Positions 1-10,339 are shown, numbered from the stretch's first letter. The stretch is 64,000 nucleotides of DNA from Candidatus Competibacter sp. (GCA_029624815.1 JARSSH010000048.1:1-64000); one strand, 5' to 3'. Numbers and translations: made by a program. Notes: a model not told the origin generated them from the letters alone.

Positions 1-99
1 CATCACCCACCGCATCCCGTCTCCTTTTTTCCAGCAACAATAAGACTTGACCAAAGTTTCGCCTGTCATCTTCCAAGGTCTCCAAAGCCGAAATGACAA

Positions 100-132
100 G
101 GGGCGGCTCCTGTTTCGCCACAGGGCCGCCCC
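100..132. terminator. Strong hairpin downstream of the toxin gene
   Basis: GGGGCGGC (100-107) pairs with GCCGCCCC (125-132), extended inward by CCTGT (109-113) and ACAGG (120-124) around a 6-nt loop. It lies 100 bp beyond the toxin stop on the minus strand. No T-run follows on either strand, so intrinsic termination is only a possibility. The rest of 1-232 shows no gene I can support. Confidence 0.4.
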
Positions 133-215
133 ACTTCGTTTCTACGGTACTGCTCTTTCCCCCCACCACCCACACCTTCACCGTGCCCGCCGCGTGCCTT
201 GTAGGGCCGCTACGG

Positions 216-235
216 GCCGAATATCGCCGCGTTCA
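216..235. repeat. 20-bp direct repeat, distal copy (R1)
   Basis: On the minus strand this reads TGAACGCGGCGATATTCGGC. Its first three bases are the toxin stop codon. The same 20 bases occur at 703-722, where they are the last codons of the integrase gene. The flanking bases differ on both sides, so the match is exactly 20 bp. Confidence 0.9.
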
Positions 236-493
236 GCGGTACACGTCGCGGCGATTGCCAACGCGGATAATCTCCACGGTCAACGTGTTCCCGATCACCT
301 TGTAGATGACGCGATAATCCCCCTCGCGAATCCGCCAAGTATCTTGCATCGCCGTCATCTTGGTGGCGCTCTGGGGGTAGGGATTGCGCCGTAGTCCCTC
401 AATCCGTTCCACCAGCCGGGCGATGATGGGCCGGGGCAGCTTGCGTAACTCCCGTTCCGCCGATGGTTTCCATGTCAGGTTATAGGAGTCCAT
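233..493 (-). CDS. RelE/ParE-family toxin of a type II toxin-antitoxin pair
   Basis: An 86-residue protein of the RelE/ParE toxin superfamily, whose characterised members are mRNA interferases or gyrase poisons. What is seen: a basic N-terminal helical part with a KxLxxLP-like stretch (RELRKLPRPI), then the family's typical sheet motif DTWRIREGDYRVIYKV and an end with IIRVGNRRDVYR. Length is normal for the family. The start overlaps the 3' end of the upstream antitoxin gene by 14 bp, as expected for a coupled antitoxin-toxin operon. The stop codon lies inside a 20-bp repeat shared with the integrase 3' end. The cassette sits at the end of an integrated element, which fits a role in element maintenance (inference). 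Whether the target is mRNA or gyrase cannot be told. Confidence 0.85.
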   Translation of the reverse strand: MDSYNLTWKPSAERELRKLPRPIIARLVERIEGLRRNPYPQSATKMTAMQDTWRIREGDYRVIYKVIGNTLTVEIIRVGNRRDVYR

Positions 494-677
494 CCGCTTT
501 CAGCCGGGCTACCACTTCGTCATGGACCATCGTCGGTTCATCGCGCCGTTCCACCAGCGCCGCCAGGTCCGCCAAATCTTCCATTAGTCCCTCAAACTCG
601 CTCACGGGCAAAATGACAGAGACTTTTTGCCCGGTATCGTCAACCACGTATTGAGCGTGGAGCGCCGTTGCCGTCAT
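480..677 (-). CDS. Antitoxin (Phd/YefM- or RelB-like)
   Basis: A 65-residue acidic protein directly upstream of, and overlapping, the toxin gene. Its sequence (YVVDDTGQKVSVILPVSEFE, then an acidic helix with EDLADLAALVERRDEPT) matches the pattern of small antitoxins paired with RelE toxins: an N-terminal DNA-binding strand-helix part and a C-terminal acidic toxin-binding tail. Order and overlap (antitoxin first) support the role. Such antitoxins usually repress their own operon; I see no clear operator in the 22 bp that separate it from the integrase stop. The subfamily is uncertain from sequence alone. Confidence 0.8.
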   Translation of the reverse strand: MTATALHAQYVVDDTGQKVSVILPVSEFEGLMEDLADLAALVERRDEPTMVHDEVVARLKADGLL

Positions 678-699
678 ACATCCATCCTCATTGGGGGGG

Positions 700-1755
700 T
701 TAGCCGAATATCGCCGCGTTCATCCGTTCCACCACGCCGGCCTTATGCGACTCCGACAGGTGGGCGTAGCGTTGCACCATGGCCAGGGTCTTATGTCCCA
801 GCACCGCCGCGATTTCGTTCAAGCTGGCGCCGTTCATGGCTAGATAGGACGCCGCTGAATGCCTCAAATCGTGAAAGCGGAAATCCTGGATGCCCGCCTG
901 TTTCAGGGTTTGTTCCCATGGCTGGCGCAAGTCCATCGGCTTGTTGGGATGGATGCCGGGCCACAACAGCGGGGTATCGACACGCCGCCGGGTCCGGGCG
1001 TGTTCCTTCATCAGTTCCAGCGCCCTACCCGTCAAGGGCACGCCGCGCATGGTTCCGTTCTTCGTTTCGCGCAAGGTGAGCCAGCCGCGCGCCAAATCCA
1101 CGTCCCGCCATTCCAGCGCCATGATTTCGCCCGAACGCATTCCGGTGCTCAGGGCGAGCACCACCACGGGGAGCAGGTAGGGGTTCGGGCTGGCTTCGCA
1201 CGCCGAGAGCAGGGCCGCCCGCTCCTCATCCGACAGGAAGCGCACCCGGCCGCGCGGTTCTTTCGGCTTGGAGACTTTCCGCATGGGCGAATCGTCCAAC
1301 CACTGGTATTCCTTCACCGCCACGGACAAGCAGTGCGAGAGCGCCGCCAGGTAGCGCACCACGGTTGCCGGGCCGCGCGGTTCGGTTCCTGGAAATCCGG
1401 CCAACAGCTTGTCCCGGTATTCCGCCAGCAACGGCGGGGTCAGGTCGGACAGAGCGAACGCGCCCAGTTGTTCGCGCCACCACTGAAGTTGCTGGCGTTG
1501 CTTGGGACCGCCCTTTTTCCGGGGGAGCGCGTCCAACGTGTAGCGGTCAATCAATTCCGCCAGGGTGTGGCGTTGTGCTTCGCGGGTCTTGAAGTAGCGC
1601 CCTTCCCGAATCGCCGCCTCGGTCTGTTGCGCCCAGCGCCGGGCATCCGTGAGCCGGTCGAAGCTGGCGGTTTGCAACGGGCAACCCTTCATGCGGATGC
1701 GGACCCGGTGCGTGATTTTGCCGTCGTTCGCTACGTGCTTGTCGAAGGTTGCCAT
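700..1755 (-). CDS. int: Tyrosine-type site-specific integrase
   Basis: A 351-residue phage-type integrase that would recombine the element with its tRNA-Asn attachment site. The N-terminal part (about 1-60) resembles an arm-type DNA-binding domain, followed by a core-binding SAM-like domain (about 60-160) and a catalytic domain. The catalytic set is visible: Arg in STGMRSGEIMALEW, His and Arg in HDLRHSAASYL, GH in VLGHKTL, and the nucleophile Tyr in VQRYAHLS. I chose the ATG at 1755; a TTG seven codons upstream (1776) is possible. The gene is transcribed away from the attachment site at 2151-2197. Its last codons are duplicated behind the toxin gene at 216-235. Confidence 0.92.
   Translation of the reverse strand: MATFDKHVANDGKITHRVRIRMKGCPLQTASFDRLTDARRWAQQTEAAIREGRYFKTREAQRHTLAELIDRYTLDALPRKKGGPKQRQQLQWWREQLGAFALSDLTPPLLAEYRDKLLAGFPGTEPRGPATVVRYLAALSHCLSVAVKEYQWLDDSPMRKVSKPKEPRGRVRFLSDEERAALLSACEASPNPYLLPVVVLALSTGMRSGEIMALEWRDVDLARGWLTLRETKNGTMRGVPLTGRALELMKEHARTRRRVDTPLLWPGIHPNKPMDLRQPWEQTLKQAGIQDFRFHDLRHSAASYLAMNGASLNEIAAVLGHKTLAMVQRYAHLSESHKAGVVERMNAAIFG
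703..722. repeat. 20-bp direct repeat, integrase copy (R2)
   Basis: The 3' end of the integrase gene on the minus strand, including the codons for its final residues NAAIFG. It is identical to 216-235. The two copies are 487 bp apart and enclose the toxin-antitoxin pair. Confidence 0.9.
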
Positions 1756-1776
1756 GCCCAAATCCCCAAGGTTCAA

Positions 1777-2150
1777 GCCATGGCAAAAGTGTACGAAAAG
1801 CGGCGATAAATGGCAACAAGTGATTACATATCACCTGTTGTTATGATAAAAAGATAATAGATTCATTTATTTGGTAAAAAGTATTTCGGTTATTGTCCAT
1901 TAAAAGTCCATTGCCACCAGCCAACGTTATTTTGAACGCTGTTCTAATAGTTTGAGCATATCGGTTTTCATGGAATTGATAGCATGACATGCCTTATGGG
2001 AAGATAGTTATATCGTTGTCCACTGGTTGTCCACTCAACCGTAAATAACGGCGTTATTTTAGGTAATTGCCATTTGTTGCTATTTGTTCAACCAATTGAT
2101 AATATTTGGAAATTGCTTGAAAAATCAAGCAAATGAAACGAATGCTTTAT
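1777..2150. other. Gene-free attachment-arm region of the integrated element
   Basis: This 374-bp AT-rich stretch between the integrase start and the tRNA-Asn remnant has no supportable gene. It contains an inverted repeat at 1814-1840 and several related TTGTCCA-type words (for example in the 1890s and twice around 2015-2035). Repeated short words between an integrase gene and its core site are typical of integrase or excisionase arm-binding sites. Assigning them that role is inference. Confidence 0.5.
1814..1840. promoter_or_regulatory. Inverted repeat upstream of the integrase gene (possible operator)
   Basis: CAACAAGTGAT and ATCACCTGTTG form 11-bp arms with one mismatch around a 5-bp spacer, about 60 bp upstream of the integrase start. 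The geometry suits a dimeric repressor or excisionase site; no regulator is identified in the window. Confidence 0.4.
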
Positions 2151-2197
2151 GACTGTTAATCACCGGGTCCGTGGTTCGAGTCCGCGCTGGGGAGCCA
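2151..2197 (+). tRNA. tRNA-Asn(GTT) 3' fragment, attachment site (attR-like)
   Basis: These 47 nt match the 3' half of a tRNA-Asn: anticodon loop with GTT, variable region, a paired T stem CGTGG/CCGCG around TTCGAGT, acceptor strand CTGGGGA, discriminator G and CCA. The 5' half (acceptor, D arm, 5' anticodon strand) is missing; upstream sequence is AT-rich element DNA. This is the expected scar at the far end of an element that recombined into the 3' end of a tRNA gene. The intact gene should lie to the left, outside the window. The fragment is not a functional tRNA. Confidence 0.85.
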
Positions 2198-2205
2198 GAT
2201 CAAGC

Positions 2206-2240
2206 AACGCCCCGCCATCCCGTGGGGCGTTTTCGTTTTT
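2206..2240 (+). terminator. Intrinsic terminator, originally of tRNA-Asn
   Basis: AACGCCCC (2206-2213) pairs with GGGGCGTT (2224-2231), followed by TTCGTTTTT. It lies 8 nt after the tRNA 3' end and is probably the native tRNA terminator left on the chromosomal side of the insertion. Confidence 0.8.
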
Positions 2241-2368
2241 GAGCCTAAATCGTTGCCCGTCGTGCTTTTTCAACGCTACCCTATAGGGACAAGCGACAAG
2301 ATGCATGGGCTTCGCGCGGCGCCGGCATCACATAACTATCATTGCAACCCATTCCCACGAGTCGAGTC

Positions 2369-3076
2369 ATGGCAAAACCGATCCCTCTCAACGAGCGCAT
2401 CATCTTCGCGCTGGACGTGGATTCGAAAGATGAAGCCGAACGCTGGCTGGACCGCTTGGGCGATCAGGTCAGGTTCTACAAAGTCGGACTGCAACTGTTC
2501 CTGGCGGGCGGCTTCCCCACGATCGATATGATCTTGCGGCGCGGTCACAAGGTCATGGTCGATCTGAAGTTCTTCGACATCCCCGAGACCGTGGCCCTGG
2601 CGGTTCGGGAACTGAAGAACAAGGGCGCAACCTTCATCACCGTGCATGGCAACGACCCAATTCTGCGCGCGGCCGTGCAGGAACGAGGCAGTGCCCAAAT
2701 CCTGGCCGTGACCGTGCTCACCAGCTTCGACGAATCCGACATGCGGGAGATGGGCATGACCGGCAGCATCGAGGATCTGGTGTACCACCGGGCCCGCAAA
2801 GCGCTCGCCCTGGGCTGCGATGGCGTGGTGTCCTCCGGTCTGGAAGTCCCCCGCTTGCGGGACGGGTTGGGCGACAAGTTCCTGATCGTAACGCCCGGCA
2901 TCCGCCCAGGAACCAACGACGCGATTCAGGACGACGATCAGAAACGGGTCGCGTCCGCCCATGCCGCCATCAGGAATGGAGCCGATTACGTGGTGGTGGG
3001 ACGCCCCATCCGTAATGCCAAGGATCCGATCAGCGTCGTCAAAGCCCTGCAAGACGAAATCGCCGCCGCACTGTAG
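2369..3076 (+). CDS. pyrF: Orotidine 5'-phosphate decarboxylase
   Basis: Catalyses OMP to UMP, the last step of pyrimidine synthesis, in the cytoplasm. The 235-residue TIM-barrel protein shows the N-terminal FALDVDS phosphate/ribose-binding strand, the catalytic Asp-Lys-Asp signature in DLKFFDIPETVA (roughly residues 58-70), and the C-terminal phosphate-binding TPGIRP and VVGRPI motifs. Length is normal for the bacterial class. The ATG at 2369 begins MAKPIPLNERIIFALD, the usual N-terminus; an in-frame ATG at 2342 lacks family similarity. It is the first chromosomal gene to the right of the tRNA-Asn scar and converges with the ATPase operon, leaving only 7 bp between stops. Confidence 0.97.
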   Translation: MAKPIPLNERIIFALDVDSKDEAERWLDRLGDQVRFYKVGLQLFLAGGFPTIDMILRRGHKVMVDLKFFDIPETVALAVRELKNKGATFITVHGNDPILRAAVQERGSAQILAVTVLTSFDESDMREMGMTGSIEDLVYHRARKALALGCDGVVSSGLEVPRLRDGLGDKFLIVTPGIRPGTNDAIQDDDQKRVASAHAAIRNGADYVVVGRPIRNAKDPISVVKALQDEIAAAL

Positions 3077-3083
3077 ACACCGC

Positions 3084-4034
3084 TCATCCTTCGCTTTCCC
3101 CCACATCGTTCCGGCGAAGTTTTTCACGGTGGTCGCCCGCCGTTACCAGCGCCTCGAAACCGGCGACCACATCCAGCAGTTCGGCGGTGATCGCCTCCTG
3201 ACGCTGCTGGCGATAGGCGGTGTTCAATTCCGCCAAACGGTCCGCGATGTTGCGCTCGGCGGCCTGCATCGCCAATAGACGGCTGGCGTGTTCGCTGGCC
3301 AACGACTCGGCGCAGGCGCGGAACAGTTCCACGAACAGCCATTCTTGCAGCAGGGCGGCCAGCAGATCGGCGCGACCGACCGCGTAACCGGGCAGGGAAC
3401 GCGACGGCACGGACGGCTCGCGGCGCAGGGCATCCGGGTCGAGCGGCAACAGCCGAGTACTGGCGGGTTCGTGGCTTTCGCTACCCCGATGGCGGTTGTG
3501 GAATAGCAATACCTGGGTCACACCCTCCGTGCGCCATTGCTCCAGTAACGGCAGTATCGGCCGCATGGTCTGGTGGATGGCGCTGGCGGCGGCCGGCGTA
3601 TAAAACCGCTGCTCGGGGGCCAAACCCTGCTCTTCCAGCGCCGCTACCTGGCGCACCCCGACCGCCAGCACCCGACAGATCCCCGCCGATTCGCGCAGCG
3701 TTTCGGCCACATACGCCGCGAGCACTTCGTTAAACCGGCCGCACAAACCGTGATCAGAGCCGAACACGACGGCGCCGGTGACCGGCTTGTCGCCGGGTGG
3801 CGCGTCGTCCAGCGGCCCCACCAATCCGACGCCGCGCGCTCCGGCCTCCGCCGCCAGATCCTCCAATACCACCGCCAACCCGCGCCGCACCGCACGATCG
3901 TAGTCGATCAGCGCCACGCCCGCCCGCTCGTACTGATGGATGCTCACCGCCGCCAGCGCCTTCATGGTCCGCACGATGGATCGCAACTCCCCGACCGTGG
4001 CGAGGGTATGACGTAGCGCCTCCAAAGCCGGCAT
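3084..4034 (-). CDS. atpG: N-ATPase gamma subunit
   Basis: Central rotor stalk of the N-type F1Fo ATPase, coupling catalysis in alpha3beta3 to the c ring. The 316-residue protein has the two terminal coiled-coil helices typical of gamma: an N-terminal helix with ELRSIVRTMKALAAVSIHQY and a C-terminal helix containing AAERNIADRLAELNTAYRQQ. The central Rossmann-like part holds FGSDHGLCGRFNE, the conserved gamma motif. It is the last gene of the operon, starting 4 bp after atpA, which is the usual N-ATPase order. The ATG at 4034 (MPALEALRHTLA) is preferred over one 14 codons upstream that would overlap atpA. Confidence 0.93.
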   Translation of the reverse strand: MPALEALRHTLATVGELRSIVRTMKALAAVSIHQYERAGVALIDYDRAVRRGLAVVLEDLAAEAGARGVGLVGPLDDAPPGDKPVTGAVVFGSDHGLCGRFNEVLAAYVAETLRESAGICRVLAVGVRQVAALEEQGLAPEQRFYTPAAASAIHQTMRPILPLLEQWRTEGVTQVLLFHNRHRGSESHEPASTRLLPLDPDALRREPSVPSRSLPGYAVGRADLLAALLQEWLFVELFRACAESLASEHASRLLAMQAAERNIADRLAELNTAYRQQRQEAITAELLDVVAGFEALVTAGDHREKLRRNDVGESEG

Positions 4035-4038
4035 GGAA

Positions 4039-5559
4039 TCACTCGGGTCGAGCAGCGGCGAGACCGCCGACCGCATGCCGCGCTACCGTCAGCAGCGCCT
4101 CCCGGTCGGCGTCGCTCAGCGGCTCCCCAGCGACGATCCGCTGGCCAATGTCGGAACAGCGGACGGCGACCTGCTCCCGCACCGCCCGTTCCGCCGCCGC
4201 CACCCGCTCCAGCGGAATCCGGTCGAACACGCCCTCGGTCACCGCCAGCAGCGCGGCGATCTGATCAACGACCGGCAGCGGCTGGTACTGCGGCTGCTTC
4301 AGCACTTCCCGTACCCGATGGCCGCGTTCGATGGTTCGGCGGGTGGCCGCATCCAAGCGGGTACCGAAACGAGCAAAGCTTTCCAACTCCTCGAACTGGG
4401 AATAGGCCAACCGCAGTTCGGCGGCAATGGCGCGATAGGCCGGCAATTGGGTTTTGCCGCCCACTCGCGATACCGACTGACCGACATCGACCGCCGGCAG
4501 AATGCCTTTTCGGGCCAAGTCCGGGGACAGGACAATCTGGCCGTCGGTGATCGAAATCAGGTTGGTGGGAATATAGGCGGCGACGTTTTGCGCCTCGGTC
4601 TCGACGATCGGCAGCGCCGACAGCGAACCGCCGCCCTGCTCCGGGCGTAGCCGGGTGGCTCGTTCCAACAGTCGTGAGTGCAGATAGAACACATCGCCGG
4701 GATAGGCTTCCCGCCCCGGCGGACGGCGCAGCAACAACGACAGTTCCCGGTATGCTTGGGCGTGCCGGGTCAAATCGTCGTAGACGATCAACACGTCGCG
4801 GCCCTGGGCCATGAACCATTCCGCCATGCTGGTGGCGGCGTAGGGGGTGAGCACTTGCAGGCCGGGCGGATCCTCGCCGGCGGCCACCACCAGAAAAGTG
4901 TAGCGCAAGGCATCGCGCCGCCGCAGATCGTCGAGCACTCGCGCCACCGCCGTGCCGCGCTGGCCGATGCCGCAGTAGACGCAGATCACGTTCTGATCGG
5001 CTTGGTTGAGGATGGCATCCACGGCGAGCGCGGTCTTGCCGGTCTGCCGGTCTCCCAGGATCAATTCCCGCTGGCCCCGACCGACCGGGATGGCGGCATC
5101 GATCACCTTGATGCCGGTGGCCAGGGGCACGCTGACCGGCGCCCGGTGCATGATGGCCGGCGCCGCCCGTTCCAGCGGCCAGCGTTCGGCCGTAATGACC
5201 GGACCGGCTTCGTCCAACGGTTCGCCCAAGGCATTGACCACCCGCCCCAGCAGAGCGGAACCGACCGGCGTATCCACCACCCGCCCGGTACGCTCGACCA
5301 GATCGCCGGCCTTGAGGCCGCTGCTGTCGCCGAGCAGCACCACGCCGACCTCATCGGGGTCCAGGTTGAAGGCGATGCCGAGAATACCGTTGGGGAAACG
5401 CACCAGTTCCATGGCCTCGACGCCCGGCAAGCCGTTGACCTGGGCAATGCCATGGCCGAGCCGCTCCACCACCCCGGTTTCCACCACATTGACCGCTGGC
5501 CGATAGGCGGCCAGCACCGTATCAAAGGGCGTGAACAGTTCAGGATCGGGCATGGTCAT
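4039..5559 (-). CDS. atpA: N-ATPase alpha subunit
   Basis: Non-catalytic nucleotide-binding subunit of the F1 head (about 506 residues). Seen: N-terminal beta-barrel (about 20-90), nucleotide domain with Walker A GDRQTGKT near residue 170, the [12 protein letters not shown] and [12 protein letters not shown] segments, Walker B region VLIVYDDL, and the helical C-terminus. The motif [20 protein letters not shown] with the following [20 protein letters not shown] is classic alpha. The proposed ATG at 5559 overlaps the end of atpF by 20 bp; ATG 5553 is an equally usable start. The overlap indicates translational coupling within the operon. Confidence 0.96.
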   Translation of the reverse strand: MTMPDPELFTPFDTVLAAYRPAVNVVETGVVERLGHGIAQVNGLPGVEAMELVRFPNGILGIAFNLDPDEVGVVLLGDSSGLKAGDLVERTGRVVDTPVGSALLGRVVNALGEPLDEAGPVITAERWPLERAAPAIMHRAPVSVPLATGIKVIDAAIPVGRGQRELILGDRQTGKTALAVDAILNQADQNVICVYCGIGQRGTAVARVLDDLRRRDALRYTFLVVAAGEDPPGLQVLTPYAATSMAEWFMAQGRDVLIVYDDLTRHAQAYRELSLLLRRPPGREAYPGDVFYLHSRLLERATRLRPEQGGGSLSALPIVETEAQNVAAYIPTNLISITDGQIVLSPDLARKGILPAVDVGQSVSRVGGKTQLPAYRAIAAELRLAYSQFEELESFARFGTRLDAATRRTIERGHRVREVLKQPQYQPLPVVDQIAALLAVTEGVFDRIPLERVAAAERAVREQVAVRCSDIGQRIVAGEPLSDADREALLTVARHAVGGLAAARPE

Positions 5560-6322
5560 TGGCCACGATGGCTGCTTGGGCATTCAACACTTGGGCGAGC
5601 GCTTCGCCGAAACCGTCGAGATAGCTGTCCAGGGTCCAAGCCAGACGGTGACCGGGCATCTCCAGGATGATGCCGCAAGCGGCGTTCGGATCGTGATGGA
5701 AGTCGAGCGATGTTTCGATACCCAGCAGTGAGTGCAGCACCGCCCGCCAGTCTTGTTGTAGCGCCGTGTCCAGAGGAAAGGCGGTGGTGACGGTGCAGCC
5801 GCCCAATGCGGCCTGCGCCAGCGCCGCGCGTTCGCTCGCATCCAGGGCGCGCAGCCGCGTCAGCAGCGGTTCGAGCATCCGTCGCTCCAGATCGGCGTCC
5901 GCCAGTTCGCGCAAGGCGTGGCGGAGGGCTTCGGTCAAGCGGCGGACGGCTTCCCGTTGCAGCGCGCGCTGGCCTTCCGCCTGCTCCCGCCGCCAGGTCG
6001 CCAACCAGTCGGCGCGCTGGATCTCCACCTCGCGCCGCGCCGCCGACAGCCACTCCTCGCGCCGCGCCGCGACATCCTGACGAGCCTCGGCCAACCATGC
6101 CTCGCGTTGGGCTTCCAGCGCGGCCTGTCGCTCTCGACAAGCTTGCGCCGCGACTTCGGCCTGCTGGGTCTTGGCCTGAGCCGCTTCCAGAGCCGCCGCG
6201 ATGTTCTGTTGGCGGGCGGCCATGGCATCGAGCACCGGACGATACAAAAACCGCTTCAGCAGCCACACCAGCAGCAGGAAATTGACGATCTGGGCGGCGA
6301 CGGTGAACCAGTCGATCTGCAT
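5540..6322 (-). CDS. atpF: N-ATPase b subunit with a delta/OSCP-like C-terminal part
   Basis: Peripheral-stalk subunit, 260 residues, clearly longer than a standard b subunit (about 156). It begins with one membrane helix ([20 protein letters not shown]), continues as a long charged coiled coil (about 30-150), and ends with a segment (about 185-255) with [20 protein letters not shown] and later [12 protein letters not shown] that resembles the C-terminal domain of the delta subunit. The operon has no separate delta gene, so this tail may provide the link to the F1 head; that is inference from resemblance and gene content. The gene starts just after atpE (2-bp gap). Confidence 0.9.
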   Translation of the reverse strand: MQIDWFTVAAQIVNFLLLVWLLKRFLYRPVLDAMAARQQNIAAALEAAQAKTQQAEVAAQACRERQAALEAQREAWLAEARQDVAARREEWLSAARREVEIQRADWLATWRREQAEGQRALQREAVRRLTEALRHALRELADADLERRMLEPLLTRLRALDASERAALAQAALGGCTVTTAFPLDTALQQDWRAVLHSLLGIETSLDFHHDPNAACGIILEMPGHRLAWTLDSYLDGFGEALAQVLNAQAAIVANDHARS

Positions 6323-6324
6323 GG

Positions 6325-6603
6325 CTACTGGCCGGCGGCGGCGATGAAGTGGTTCCAGAACGGGTTGGCGAAAATCAGGATCATCGATACCACGAAGCAA
6401 TAGATGGCGGTGGATTCAATCATCGCCAGACCGACGAACAGGCTGCGGCTCAAGGTCGCGGCTTCGTCCGGCTGCTGGGCGATGGCGGCCAGGGCTTGGA
6501 CCACCGCCCGACCTTCCGCCAGGGCGGGGCCGATGGTGCCGATGGCGATGGTGAAGCCAGCGGTGACAATCGAAACAAGGCCAATGAGAAGGGCGGCATC
6601 CAT
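6325..6603 (-). CDS. atpE: N-ATPase c subunit (ion-binding rotor ring)
   Basis: A 92-residue two-helix hairpin that forms the membrane rotor ring. Helix 1 runs about 4-43, the polar loop is AQQPDEAA, and helix 2 runs about 52-80. Ion-site residues are visible: Glu30 in helix 1 (GPALAEGRAV) and Glu63-Ser64-Thr65 with Tyr68 in helix 2 (MIESTAIYCF). ES/T plus Tyr is the signature of Na+-type sites, and a carboxylate in both helices is a hallmark of the N-ATPase family. Whether the ion is Na+ or H+ cannot be settled from sequence. The ATG at 6603 is used; the longer frame to 6687 runs into atpB. Confidence 0.95.
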   Translation of the reverse strand: MDAALLIGLVSIVTAGFTIAIGTIGPALAEGRAVVQALAAIAQQPDEAATLSRSLFVGLAMIESTAIYCFVVSMILIFANPFWNHFIAAAGQ

Positions 6604-6619
6604 GGGGAAAGATCCTCCG

Positions 6620-7354
6620 TCAGGGTTCGTTGATTTTCCTCTCGCCTCCAGAGGGCGAGGAGTCGGGGGTGCGGGATGAAGTCTCATGCGCCGCCGTGGC
6701 CGCCGCCAGATAGACCGTGGCGAGCACCGCGAAGATATAGGCCTGGATGATTCCGGTCAGCAGCTCCAGCGCGTGCATCAACACCGGGAAGAACAGCGGC
6801 GTAATGATTAGCAGAATCGCTCCCACCACGGCGCCACTCATCACGTTACCGTAAAGCCGGACCGCCAGCGCCAAGGTGCGGGCCAGCTCGCCGATCAGAT
6901 TCAAGGGCAGCATGATCGGGGTCGGCTCCAGGTAGTCTTTCAGATAAGCGCGCCACCCCCGCCGTCGGATACCGAACAGCGGCACCGCGACCAAGACGCA
7001 TAGCGCCAGCGCGGTGGTGGTGGACAATGAGCCGGTGGGTGGTTCGAAACCAGGGACGATGGCCAACAAGTTGCAGGTGGCGATGAAAACGAACAAGGTG
7101 CCCACGAACGGCAGATAGGGCACGAAGTCCCGCCGGGCGATATCGCGGATTTGGCCCTGGATACCCTCGACCAGCACCTCCAGCAGGTTCTGCCAGGGCG
7201 ACAGCGTGGCGTCAGTGGCCAGCCGGCGGGTGATCCACCGGGCCAACAGCACCAGCAGCGCCATGACCAGCCAGGTAAACAGCAAGGTGGCGCTGATGCG
7301 GATGAAGCCAAATTCGAACCAGACGGTTTGATCGGGGCTGATGGTCATGCTCAT
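6620..7354 (-). CDS. atpB: N-ATPase a subunit
   Basis: Membrane stator subunit that forms the ion half-channels beside the c ring. The 244-residue protein has about five hydrophobic helices. The essential stator Arg is in LAVRLYGNVMSG within GELARTLALAVR, and the following helix is rich in hydrophobics (GAILLIITPLFFPVLM). The start overlaps the end of atpR by 4 bp (ATGA). The last roughly 18 residues (SSRTPDSSPSGGERKINEP) do not look like a subunit: they are encoded by a GC-rich palindromic repeat at 6638-6660, so the reading frame was probably extended by insertion of that repeat. Confidence 0.95.
   Translation of the reverse strand: MSMTISPDQTVWFEFGFIRISATLLFTWLVMALLVLLARWITRRLATDATLSPWQNLLEVLVEGIQGQIRDIARRDFVPYLPFVGTLFVFIATCNLLAIVPGFEPPTGSLSTTTALALCVLVAVPLFGIRRRGWRAYLKDYLEPTPIMLPLNLIGELARTLALAVRLYGNVMSGAVVGAILLIITPLFFPVLMHALELLTGIIQAYIFAVLATVYLAAATAAHETSSRTPDSSPSGGERKINEP
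6638..6660. repeat. REP-like palindrome inside the 3' end of atpB
   Basis: CCTCTCGCC and GGGCGAGG are nearly complementary and enclose a short loop; the flanks TTTT... and ...AGTCGGGGGTGCGGG resemble dispersed repetitive palindromes common in GC-rich gammaproteobacteria. It forms the atpB/atpE junction and codes the aberrant AtpB tail. No second copy was noticed in this window. Confidence 0.5.
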
Positions 7355-7635
7355 GACTCCGGCGTCGGTCGCAAATAGCGTGTCAGCACGACTCGCGCCG
7401 CAATGAAGGTCAGCAGCGCGATCCCCAGCCGGATCAGGTTGCGATCCGGGCCGAGAATCAAATAGAACCCGGTCAGACTGACGGCCAGCCGCAGGACGAA
7501 ACTACCGGTCACCCACAAGGCGGGATGAGGATGACCGGGCAATTGTCGCAGGGTGAACCACAGCCCGGCGAAATAGAACAGGCCCAGCAGCCATCCACCC
7601 AACGCGGCCAACAACCCCAGCCCATTCTCAATCAT
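7351..7635 (-). CDS. atpR: N-ATPase-specific membrane protein AtpR
   Basis: A 94-residue protein with three hydrophobic helices (about 5-28, 36-62, 68-88). Helix 2 carries a conserved-type Arg (GSFVLRLAVSLTGFY), proposed in the literature on N-ATPases to face the c-ring carboxylates. AtpR occurs only in N-ATPase operons, so its presence between atpQ and atpB is diagnostic of the family. It overlaps atpQ by 8 bp and atpB by 4 bp. The precise role, probably assembly of the rotor ring, is not established by anything visible here. Confidence 0.88.
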   Translation of the reverse strand: MIENGLGLLAALGGWLLGLFYFAGLWFTLRQLPGHPHPALWVTGSFVLRLAVSLTGFYLILGPDRNLIRLGIALLTFIAARVVLTRYLRPTPES

Positions 7636-7989
7636 GGGGTTCCTGTTTTTTCAACCATTGCCAGGCGGCGGTGCAGCCAAGCACCAGCCCCGCGACCAGC
7701 AGCGTCAAGGTCCAGGAATGCCGGCCGGCCCAGTTCCGGTCGAGCCACAGCCCCAGCAGCGCGCCCAAAACAGCCGGCAGCGCCACCGTCCAGCCGACGA
7801 TGCCGAACAGGCCCAGGCCGAACCAGACGCTGGGCCGATCCGTCTCGCGCGCGCGCAGCTTACGCGCCGCCTTGCGTCCCACCTGTTCCGGCAGCGAATC
7901 GGGTAGCGGGGATGAAGCGGTCGGCAGGCTTTTGACGTTGCCACTTTCCTCTTTTTTTCCCTCGGAAGGATCAAGGCTGTGAGGTTGAG

Positions 7990-7993
<4 letters not shown>
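7628..7993 (-). CDS. atpQ: N-ATPase accessory membrane protein AtpQ (AtpI-like)
   Basis: A 121-residue protein with a polar, charged N-terminus (about 1-55) and two hydrophobic helices (GLGLFGIVGWTVALPAVLGA and a second near 92-112). This is the arrangement of the AtpI/AtpQ family, which in F-type operons helps assemble the c ring and may bind Mg2+. The position after atpC and before atpR is the standard N-ATPase order. It overlaps atpC by 4 bp. The N-terminal extension is low in similarity to anything I recognise. Confidence 0.85.
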
Positions 7994-10264
<2,271 letters not shown>

Positions 10265-10339
10265 GGCAAGCTTCCGGCGGTGAAGGTGTGAGGGATGGCC
10301 GGTTCGACCGCTCTGCCGGACAGCATAACGCAATCCCGA

